Shown here: positions 14,142-20,699 of the stretch, in pieces
Numbering within the stretch: the first letter of the stretch is position 1
Layout: each line of letters opens with the position of its first letter
NCBI GenBank assembly: GCA_945836565.1
Contig: CAMALN010000006.1
Coordinates: forward strand, 1-20,699
Length of the DNA: 20,699 nucleotides
Direction of reading: 5' to 3'
Origin: an uncultured Lachnospiraceae bacterium
GTDB taxonomy: Bacteria > Bacillota > Clostridia > Lachnospirales > Lachnospiraceae
Made by a program: the position numbers and the translations under genes
The notes under the pieces: model-generated
Told to the model about the DNA's origin: nothing
The model's database searches: none
Seen by the model: the letters and a program-made list of their open reading frames with translations, nothing else

Positions 14142-16580
14142 ATGAAGCTAGAATATACTTTACAGGCAGAGGATGTATTGGCAATAGCAGTGGAAACTGC
14201 TGCCAAGATGAAGCACGGATATGTTGGAACGGAGCATTTGCTATATGCGTTGGCTGATTATCCTGCAGGAGCAGCCTGTAAATTGTTGGAAAAGGCCGGT
14301 GCAGATGCTAAGACTGTCAGGACATATTTGGCAAATAATATTGAGATAACAAGAAAAAGGATAAAAGGTGAAGAGAATTTTTCGTCGAGCCTTAATAATG
14401 TTCTTAAATTAGCCGAAAAGGAAGCCAAGAGATTAAAGTGTCAGAGGATAGGTACAGAACAGCTTTTGTTAGCTATCGTGAAGACTCCGGAGTGTGTAGC
14501 ATGCAGATTGCTCAATCAGACTTCCGTAAATATGTCGATGCTATATGTAGATATATTGACTGAATGCGGAGTGGATGTATCTGCTGCAAAGGCTGAACTG
14601 GAACGCTTTAAGCATCCGAAGAGAAACAAACAGCAGACGGCACTTTCACAGTACAGCAAGGATTTGACTGCTTTGGCGGCAGATGGCGAATTGGATCCTG
14701 TTATCGGAAGAAAATCAGAGATAGAGCGTGTGATGCAGATACTGTGCAGGAGAATGAAGAACAATCCTTGCATGGTTGGTGAGCCCGGTGTGGGAAAGAC
14801 CGCAGTGGTAGAGGGGTTGGCGCAGCTCATAGCAGACGGAAATGTTCCGGAGCTTTTACGTGGTAAGCGTATTCTAAGTCTTGATTTATCCGGTATGGTT
14901 GCGGGCTCGAAGTATCGTGGAGAATTCGAAGAGAGAATTAAGAAGGTTATCAATGAGGTAAAGGCTGACGGAAATGTAATATTATTTGTAGATGAGCTTC
15001 ATACCCTGATAGGTGCAGGCGGTGCTGAGGGAAGTATGGATGCTTCAAATATATTGAAGCCGGCTCTGTCACGTGGAGAGGTTCAGATGATAGGAGCCAC
15101 CACAAGGACAGAATATAGAAAATATATCGAAAAGGATGCTGCATTAGAACGTAGATTTCAACCGGTATATGTGGAAGAACCAACTCGTGAAGAAGCAGTT
15201 GAGATATTATGCGGGCTTCGCGAGAAATATGAGGATCATCATGGAGTTGAGATTACTCAAAGTGCAATAGATGCAGCGGTAGACTATGCTATAAGATATA
15301 TAAATGACAGATTTCTTCCTGATAAGGCGATTGATTTAATCGACGAGGCAGCATCTCGTAAAAAGCTTGGGCTTTTTGTGGGAGACAGGAAAATCGAGTC
15401 GTGTCAGCTGGCTTGCAGAGAATATGAAGAAGACCTTGAGACAGCCTTGGCAACAGGAGATATTGAATCAGCAGCTTCAATTAAGAAATCATTGGATAAT
15501 GCTCAAAGAAAGCTTGAAAGGGCGAAACAGAATCTTATGGACAAGGAACACGAAGCATTATCTATAGATGAGGAGGATGTTGCAGATGTGGTATCTGTGT
15601 GGACCAAGATTCCTGTAGCAAGACTTACTCAGTCTGAATCAGTCAGACTCCTAAAGCTCGAAAGCATACTCCACAAGAGGGTTATAGGACAGAATGAAGC
15701 AGTTGATGCTGTATCAAAGGCTATAAGAAGAGGAAGAGTTGGCTTGAAGGATCCTAAGAGACCGATAGGCTCATTCCTTTTCTTGGGACCAACCGGAGTT
15801 GGTAAGACTGAGCTTTCGAAGGCTTTGGCAGAGGCTATGTTTGGTGATGAGAATTCTATAATCAGGGTAGATATGTCAGAGTATATGGAAAAGCATAGTG
15901 TATCCAAGATGATTGGTTCACCTCCCGGATATGTAGGCTTTGAAGAGGGAGGACAGTTAAGTGAGCAGGTGAGAAAGAATCCGTATTCGGTTATTCTCTT
16001 TGATGAGATAGAAAAGGCTCATCCTGATGTATTTAACGTTCTTCTTCAGGTGCTTGATGATGGTAGAATTACAGATTCTCAGGGAAGAACTGTAGATTTC
16101 AAGAATACTGTTATCATTATGACAAGTAATGCCGGGGCACAGAGAATAGTCGATCCAAAGCAGCTTGGCTTCTCAAGCGGAAGTAATGAGGATAGTGCAC
16201 ACAATGATATGAAGAATAATGTTATGGAAGAGGTTAAACGTATGTTTAAGCCAGAGTTCATTAACAGAATAGACGATATAATTGTATTCCGTGCGCTTTC
16301 TAAGGATGATGTGAAGGCGATATGTGCATTGATGCTAAAGGAGCTTAAGAACAGGGTTAAAAAGCAGATGAATATTACCATAACTTATGGCGATACCTTG
16401 AAGAATCACATATTCGATAAGGGGTATGATAAGAAATATGGTGCCAGACCATTGAAGAGAGCTATACAAAATATGGTTGAGGATGAATTGGCAGAATATA
16501 TATTGAGTGGAAAAGCTAAGAGTGGGGATACAATCAGTGTATCTGTCAAGGATGAGAAGGTAACTTTTACGAACAAATAG
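14142..16580 (+). CDS. clpC: ClpC-type AAA+ protein unfoldase
   Basis: Hexameric chaperone that unfolds proteins and feeds them to ClpP. It has 812 aa, the ClpC length. Order: two Clp-N repeats (about 5-65 and 80-142), AAA domain 1 with Walker A GEPGVGKT (213-220) and Walker B LFVDE (281-285), and a short ClpC-type middle domain with a UVR-like helix pair (about 415-465). AAA domain 2 follows with Walker A GPTGVGKT (549-556), Walker B ILFDE (618-622) and GYVGFEEGG pore loop. The LGF tripeptide at 675-677 is the ClpP-docking loop. Ribosome site AGAGG is weak and 11 bases away. The usual operon mates ctsR, mcsA and mcsB are absent; no CtsR heptamer repeat or CIRCE element is seen upstream. It follows purD by 19 bases. 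Confidence 0.97.
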   Translation: MKLEYTLQAEDVLAIAVETAAKMKHGYVGTEHLLYALADYPAGAACKLLEKAGADAKTVRTYLANNIEITRKRIKGEENFSSSLNNVLKLAEKEAKRLKCQRIGTEQLLLAIVKTPECVACRLLNQTSVNMSMLYVDILTECGVDVSAAKAELERFKHPKRNKQQTALSQYSKDLTALAADGELDPVIGRKSEIERVMQILCRRMKNNPCMVGEPGVGKTAVVEGLAQLIADGNVPELLRGKRILSLDLSGMVAGSKYRGEFEERIKKVINEVKADGNVILFVDELHTLIGAGGAEGSMDASNILKPALSRGEVQMIGATTRTEYRKYIEKDAALERRFQPVYVEEPTREEAVEILCGLREKYEDHHGVEITQSAIDAAVDYAIRYINDRFLPDKAIDLIDEAASRKKLGLFVGDRKIESCQLACREYEEDLETALATGDIESAASIKKSLDNAQRKLERAKQNLMDKEHEALSIDEEDVADVVSVWTKIPVARLTQSESVRLLKLESILHKRVIGQNEAVDAVSKAIRRGRVGLKDPKRPIGSFLFLGPTGVGKTELSKALAEAMFGDENSIIRVDMSEYMEKHSVSKMIGSPPGYVGFEEGGQLSEQVRKNPYSVILFDEIEKAHPDVFNVLLQVLDDGRITDSQGRTVDFKNTVIIMTSNAGAQRIVDPKQLGFSSGSNEDSAHNDMKNNVMEEVKRMFKPEFINRIDDIIVFRALSKDDVKAICALMLKELKNRVKKQMNITITYGDTLKNHIFDKGYDKKYGARPLKRAIQNMVEDELAEYILSGKAKSGDTISVSVKDEKVTFTNK

Positions 16581-16611
16581 ACTTATAAAACACTAACAGA
16601 ATATAATATAC

Positions 16612-16618
16612 GGAGGAG
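16612..16618 (+). promoter_or_regulatory. ribosome binding site of the 137-aa protein
   Basis: GGAGGAG, 8 bases before the ATG at 16627 and only 2 before an in-frame GTG at 16621, so the ATG is the likely start. It is much stronger than the site of clpC upstream. Confidence 0.75.
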
Positions 16619-16626
16619 TAGTGATT

Positions 16627-17040
16627 ATGGCAGTAATTGAAGAATTAATTCGTGAGGAAGAGACTGGAGCACTTAGCTTTGGTAATTACGAGCTTGCTAC
16701 GAAGACAAAGAAGGATGGATTTGAGTACAATGGAGATTTGTACAAGATAAAGACCTTCAATGAGATCACAAAGCTTGAGAGAAATGGTTCTTTTGTATAT
16801 GAGTCAGTACCGGGAACAACAGTACATGATTTCAGATCAACAGATAAGGAAGTAGACCTTGTGGTTGAAGGTATCAAGGATTCTCAGGTTACATTGGAGC
16901 TTGAGGCTGAGAAGGAGTATAAGATTCATCTTGATAAGATATATGTAGGCAAGATGAAGACTAATCTTGGCGGAAAGCTTAATATAAACGTTGAGCTTGG
17001 CGATGGCAAGAAGGTTGAAATTCACATCGAGAAGGTATAA
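16627..17040 (+). CDS. conserved small protein of unknown function (clpC-radA interval)
   Basis: A 137-aa acidic/lysine-rich protein with no signal peptide and no membrane helix, predicted to be mostly beta strand. Notable blocks are ELIREEETGALSFGNYEL near the N-terminus, YKIKTFNEITKLERNGSFVY and YESVPGTTVHDF in the middle, and GKMKTNLGGKLNINVEL near the end. I recall similar proteins of this length in Lachnospiraceae, often labelled endosialidase; I see no sialidase motif or catalytic domain here, so that label should not be trusted. The repeated beta pattern could be a small jelly-roll or Ig-like fold. It sits 46 bases after clpC and 16 before radA with a strong ribosome site, suggesting good expression. 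Function unknown; a link to protein quality control is only positional. Confidence 0.8.
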   Translation: MAVIEELIREEETGALSFGNYELATKTKKDGFEYNGDLYKIKTFNEITKLERNGSFVYESVPGTTVHDFRSTDKEVDLVVEGIKDSQVTLELEAEKEYKIHLDKIYVGKMKTNLGGKLNINVELGDGKKVEIHIEKV

Positions 17041-17056
17041 TTATAAGGAGTAAACT

Positions 17057-18409
17057 GTGGCAAAGGAAAAGCTTGTATTTTATTGTAAGGAATGCGGCTT
17101 TGAATCTGCTAAGTGGCAGGGACAGTGTCCGGGTTGTAAGGCCTGGAACACTTTTGTAGAAGAAAAGATAAAAGTGGGCGTACAGAAATCTTCCGTTAAA
17201 AGGGATGCTGTGACGCCCACTAGTATTTTAGATGTAGTCACTGAGGATGAAAAGCGTATTAAAACAAATATTAGTGAGTTGGACAGGGTGCTCGGAGGAG
17301 GAATCGTTCCGGGCTCTCTTGTATTGGTCGGAGGAGATCCGGGAATCGGCAAATCCACTATATTATTGCAGATGTGTCGCAATCTTACGGCAGCAGGAGA
17401 AGCCGTATTATATGTGTCGGGTGAGGAATCTCTCGCACAGATTAAGATGAGAGCGAAACGTCTGGGAGGCTTTGAACATGATATGCTGCTGCTTTGTGAC
17501 AATGATATGGATAATGTATCTTCTGCCATCAGCAAGGGAAATGCAAGGGTTGTAATTATTGATTCCATTCAGACCATGATAGTGGATGAGGTAGGCACAG
17601 CTCCGGGAACTGTAACACAGGTTAGGGAGGTTACAGCAAGGCTGATGCAGCTGGCAAAGCAGAACAATATAGCGATATTCATAGTAGGACACGTTACCAA
17701 GGAAGGAAATGTGGCTGGTCCCAGAACTCTTGAGCATATGGTTGATTCGGTGCTTTATTTTGAGGGTGATGGAAGTAACGGCTTCCGATTATTAAGAGGA
17801 GTAAAGAATAGATTTGGCTCTACTAACGAGATAGGCGTATTCTGCATGACTGACAAGGGACTTACGGAGGTGAAAAATCCGTCTGAATTCATGCTTAGCG
17901 GTCGACCGAAGGGAGTACCGGGCTCAGTTATTGTATCTTCTATAGAGGGCAGCAGGACGATTCTTATGGAGCTTCAGGCACTCGTGTGTCAGACAAATTT
18001 TAATATGCCGAGACGAACCTCGGTTGGAGTGGATTACAACAGAGTGAATCTTATATTGGCTGTGCTGGAAAAACGAGCAGGTATGAATTTCTGGAATCAG
18101 GATATCTATGTTAGTATAGCAGGAGGTATCAGGATAAATGATCCGGCTGTTGATTTGGGTATCGCCTGTGCAGTTGTATCAAGCTTTAAGAATAAGCCGC
18201 TTGGAGACAACCTTATGATTATCGGTGAGGTTGGCCTTACGGGAGAGATAAGGGGTGTCTCTAATGTTATGCAGAGGGTAAAGGAGGCTGCTAAGATGGG
18301 ATATGACAGATGTATTATACCTGCATCAAATTATGATAAGAGTATGGAACAGCTTGGTATAAGCATAGAGCCGGTATCATTTCTTAGCGATGCACTTGTA
18401 CTTATATAA
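17057..18409 (+). CDS. radA: DNA repair/recombination ATPase RadA (Sms)
   Basis: RecA-like protein that acts as a DnaB-type helicase in branch migration during recombination and repair. It has 450 aa, the usual length. Domains: a four-Cys zinc finger (C10, C13, C24, C27) with WQGQCPGCKAWNTF, a RecA core with Walker A GDPGIGKST at 93-101 and VVIIDSIQT Walker B at 165-173, the diagnostic KNRFG motif at 250-254, and a C-terminal Lon-protease-like domain (VSIAGGIRINDPAVDLG, GEVGLTGEIRGV). The start is GTG with AAGGAG at 17045-17050, 6 bases upstream. It closes the probable purM-to-radA transcript. In Bacillus, disA follows radA; here a terminator follows and no disA is seen. Confidence 0.97.
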   Translation: MAKEKLVFYCKECGFESAKWQGQCPGCKAWNTFVEEKIKVGVQKSSVKRDAVTPTSILDVVTEDEKRIKTNISELDRVLGGGIVPGSLVLVGGDPGIGKSTILLQMCRNLTAAGEAVLYVSGEESLAQIKMRAKRLGGFEHDMLLLCDNDMDNVSSAISKGNARVVIIDSIQTMIVDEVGTAPGTVTQVREVTARLMQLAKQNNIAIFIVGHVTKEGNVAGPRTLEHMVDSVLYFEGDGSNGFRLLRGVKNRFGSTNEIGVFCMTDKGLTEVKNPSEFMLSGRPKGVPGSVIVSSIEGSRTILMELQALVCQTNFNMPRRTSVGVDYNRVNLILAVLEKRAGMNFWNQDIYVSIAGGIRINDPAVDLGIACAVVSSFKNKPLGDNLMIIGEVGLTGEIRGVSNVMQRVKEAAKMGYDRCIIPASNYDKSMEQLGISIEPVSFLSDALVLI

Positions 18410-18470
18410 GAGGGATGATAAGCTACAGAATGTTGCATATGAAGAGGGGGAAGAATAGATAATATTTTAG

Positions 18471-18508
18471 AAAAAATGGGTGGTAATTAAATTTGCTGCC
18501 CGTTTTTT
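18471..18508 (+). terminator. intrinsic terminator of the purM-radA operon
   Basis: AAAAAATGGGTGG at 18471-18483 pairs with CTGCCCGTTTTTT at 18496-18508 (with G-T wobbles), 12-base loop, ending in a run of six T. It lies 61 bases after the radA stop. The stretch between radA and it holds no convincing gene. Confidence 0.85.
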
Positions 18509-18569
18509 GTTAAGAAGTTACATTTTTGGGGTTATTTTTTTATTTTTCTGTATAAATTTTTATATATTC

Positions 18570-18598
18570 TTGTGATTTGTTCATATTTTTTATATAAT
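18570..18598 (+). promoter_or_regulatory. sigma-A type promoter of the chemoreceptor gene
   Basis: TTGTGA (18570-18575) and TATAAT (18593-18598) with a 17-base spacer, 36 bases before the ATG. The region is very T-rich. No flagellar sigma-D pattern (TAAA, about 15 bases, GCCGATAA) was found. Confidence 0.65.
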
Positions 18599-18634
18599 AC
18601 ATGTAGGAGTAAGACTGGAAGAGGAGATTGAAGT

Positions 18635-20680
18635 ATGTTTAAGAATATGAAGATGAAAATTGCTATTACCGGTTCGGTAGCAGTGATTGTTGCGCTTTGC
18701 ATTATATCATTATATAAAAGGTCTAACAGTAACATGACGACTGCTATGAAGGAAGCAGCTATCAGTAATATGACGAATATGCTTGAATCGCAGACAAAAC
18801 TTATACAACAGTATGTAAGTGAGGGCGAGGCATTGCTTACGGCATATACTCAGGCTCCTGTTGTGACATCTTCACTCAATGCTTCAAGTGAGGATGTGCG
18901 TAAAGAGGCACGGAAATATACTAAGGATTTCTATGAGAAATTGGATAATTGGGAAAGTATATATATTGCGGACTGGAATTCGCAGATTAAAGCACATTGC
19001 AATACGACTTGTATAGGCTTGATAATGTACAGAGATGATAAGCTTAAACAGCTGCAGGATTCAATTCTTGCGAGTGAGGGTGTGTATAATGCAGGTATAA
19101 TCAAGTCTCCTACTTCCGAAGAATTCATTGTATCTATGTATGCTCCTGTATACGATAAAGACGAAAATATAATTGGATATGTTGGTGGTGGAACATATGC
19201 GAACGGGTTAAATGAGATAATCGAATCCATGGTATGTAATGGAATGGAGAATGCTCACAAGAACCTGATAAATGTTGAGACTAATACATACATATTTAAT
19301 GAAGATACTTCTCTTCAGGCAACTGAAATTGAAGACAAGATGCTTCTTAATGTTATAGACGAGATAAATAAAGATAAAGAGAAGACTACGGGTATCTTGA
19401 ATTATAAGAACGATAAAGGTGAAAAGTCTATTGCAATGTACAGATATATCCCGGAACGCGGATGGGCTGTTGTATTATCTGATACAGAAAATAATATTTA
19501 TGCCCAGGCAATTGCGAGCAAAAAGTCACTTAGAGCAATTTGCTTTGGAGCTTACATCGTCATTCTCCTGCTTACGTTGGTTGTAGTTCGTGTATGCACA
19601 AAGCCACTTTCTGATATTGAACATTCTATAACTGAATTAAAGGAGCTCAACCTCGGTGAAAACGGACTTGAAAAGTATGTTAACAGAGAAAATGAAGTGG
19701 GACATATTGCATTGGCAGTAGAATCACTGAGGCAGACGTTGTTAGAAATAATTGGAACACTTAAGAATTGTACGCAGTCTCTCGGAGAGACATCAGGAGC
19801 GATGCATGATGAGTCACAGAATCTCCTTACCTATGTGACAGATAACTCGGCTACAACAGAGGAACTGGCGGCAAGTATAGGTACAACAAATGAAGCCTTG
19901 TCACAGGCAAAGGATAAGGTTTCGGTTATTACGCAGATGCTTGAACGAGTAGAGAGAAAGATTGAGCATGGACACGAGAAGACAGAGGCTCTTATTGTAA
20001 GTGCACATAATATGCAGCAGATTGCTGAGGAGTCTCTTGATGTTTCTGAGCAGAATATCAATGAAAATCGTGATAATATAGCTGTGGCAATGGAGAATTT
20101 GCAGGCCCTTTCTCAGATAAATGAGCTTGCAACGGATATATTATCTATAACCAGCCAGACAAACCTTCTTTCACTGAATGCATCTATTGAGGCAGCGAGA
20201 GCAGGTGATGCAGGCAGAGGCTTTGCTGTAGTTGCAGGTGAGATAGGTAATCTGGCAAGCTTATCGTCAGAAACCGCAACTAATATTCAAACTATATGCG
20301 GAGAGACAAATAAGAGTATAGAAGAGGTTCAGAGATGCTTTGATAACATAATTGGATTCTTAGAGAAGCATGTATCAAAGCAGTTTATGACATTTGTGCA
20401 GACCTCAAAGGATTACTATCAGTCTGTCGAGGATATTAAGCAGATGATGGATGAGATAAAGGATGCTGTTGCAGACTTTAATGACAATATAGAGGCTATC
20501 AATTCACAGATGAATATGGTTAAGAATGCCGCAGATGATAATGAGTGCGGAGTAGCAGAAATAGTTGACAAGAATGAGCGTACAAGCTGTACAGTGGAGG
20601 TTCTCTCTAATGTAGTACAAAAGAATATTGAAAACTCCGGAAAGATTGATGAAATTATTAGTAATTTTAGAGAAGTATGA
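18635..20680 (+). CDS. methyl-accepting chemotaxis protein with Cache-type sensor
   Basis: Transmembrane chemoreceptor of 681 aa. One helix at about 8-26, an extracellular domain at 27-297 that fits a double-Cache sensor ([34 protein letters not shown], then [14 protein letters not shown] before the membrane), and a second helix at about 300-320. A HAMP linker (321-372) and long cytoplasmic coiled coil follow, with the highly conserved hairpin tip near 500-540 ([34 protein letters not shown]) that contacts CheA and CheW; this long stretch is read by its keys [15 protein letters not shown] and GFAVVA. No C-terminal CheR pentapeptide is seen. It uses AGGAG at 18622-18626 and has its own promoter. 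Ligand unknown. It implies a motile organism. Confidence 0.95.
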   Translation: MFKNMKMKIAITGSVAVIVALCIISLYKRSNSNMTTAMKEAAISNMTNMLESQTKLIQQYVSEGEALLTAYTQAPVVTSSLNASSEDVRKEARKYTKDFYEKLDNWESIYIADWNSQIKAHCNTTCIGLIMYRDDKLKQLQDSILASEGVYNAGIIKSPTSEEFIVSMYAPVYDKDENIIGYVGGGTYANGLNEIIESMVCNGMENAHKNLINVETNTYIFNEDTSLQATEIEDKMLLNVIDEINKDKEKTTGILNYKNDKGEKSIAMYRYIPERGWAVVLSDTENNIYAQAIASKKSLRAICFGAYIVILLLTLVVVRVCTKPLSDIEHSITELKELNLGENGLEKYVNRENEVGHIALAVESLRQTLLEIIGTLKNCTQSLGETSGAMHDESQNLLTYVTDNSATTEELAASIGTTNEALSQAKDKVSVITQMLERVERKIEHGHEKTEALIVSAHNMQQIAEESLDVSEQNINENRDNIAVAMENLQALSQINELATDILSITSQTNLLSLNASIEAARAGDAGRGFAVVAGEIGNLASLSSETATNIQTICGETNKSIEEVQRCFDNIIGFLEKHVSKQFMTFVQTSKDYYQSVEDIKQMMDEIKDAVADFNDNIEAINSQMNMVKNAADDNECGVAEIVDKNERTSCTVEVLSNVVQKNIENSGKIDEIISNFREV

Positions 20681-20699
20681 TGATTTAGTTATAAAACAT
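20681..20699. other. window end, no feature
   Basis: The last 19 bases after the MCP stop are AT-rich with no gene start or hairpin visible. Confidence 0.5.

Noticed and set aside
16602..16607. TATAAT before the 137-aa gene as a promoter
   Set aside because: No -35 at a proper distance, and the start would fall in the ribosome binding site.
18430..18462. Tiny 10-codon frame after radA
   Set aside because: No proper ribosome site, no similarity, and it lies just before a terminator.

Overview
The window looks like a chromosomal segment of a low-G+C, Gram-positive anaerobe of the Clostridia, most plausibly a motile member of the Lachnospiraceae. The reasons are AT-rich intergenic DNA, strong AGGAGG-type ribosome binding sites, sigma-A type promoters, the long form of PurB, the cdaA-cdaR pair, a clpC/radA neighbourhood, a LacI-type sensor fused to GGDEF, and a 137-aa protein between clpC and radA of a type I recall from Lachnospiraceae. 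The family assignment is inference. No rRNA, tRNA, CRISPR array, phage or insertion sequence was seen, and no gene looks recently acquired.

Layout. (1) 1-877: the 3' part of a TrmH/SpoU RNA methyltransferase gene converges on a PilZ c-di-GMP receptor gene across a shared bidirectional terminator. (2) 974-3184: a good promoter drives purB (adenylosuccinate lyase) and a HAD phosphatase. (3) 3195-8619: a likely operon encodes a cytidylate-kinase-like protein with a damaged P-loop, a two-TM coiled-coil protein, a polytopic membrane protein with a tyrosine-rich tail, CdaA (c-di-AMP synthase), CdaR (YbbR) and a sirtuin. It ends at a hairpin shared with the opposite strand. (4) 8604-10931, minus strand: a cytoplasmic periplasmic-binding-protein-like sensor fused to an intact GGDEF domain. 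(5) 11098-18508: one probable transcript purM-purN-purD-clpC-(137-aa protein)-radA, from a near-consensus promoter to an intrinsic terminator. (6) 18570-20680: a membrane chemoreceptor (MCP) gene with its own promoter.

Functionally, the window mixes late purine synthesis (PurM, PurN, PurD, PurB), protein quality control and DNA repair (ClpC, RadA), and two cyclic-dinucleotide systems: c-di-AMP (CdaA/CdaR) and c-di-GMP (PilZ receptor, GGDEF enzyme), plus chemotaxis. The best candidate for something undescribed is the set of three uncharacterised genes (3256-5691) packed directly in front of cdaA-cdaR. They encode a possible pseudokinase and two membrane proteins that could form a membrane module with the c-di-AMP synthase. 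This rests on gene order and protein architecture only. The rest of the window is mostly well-known housekeeping content, with some unusual gene order: no glmM after cdaR, clpC behind purine genes without ctsR/mcsA/mcsB, and no disA after radA.
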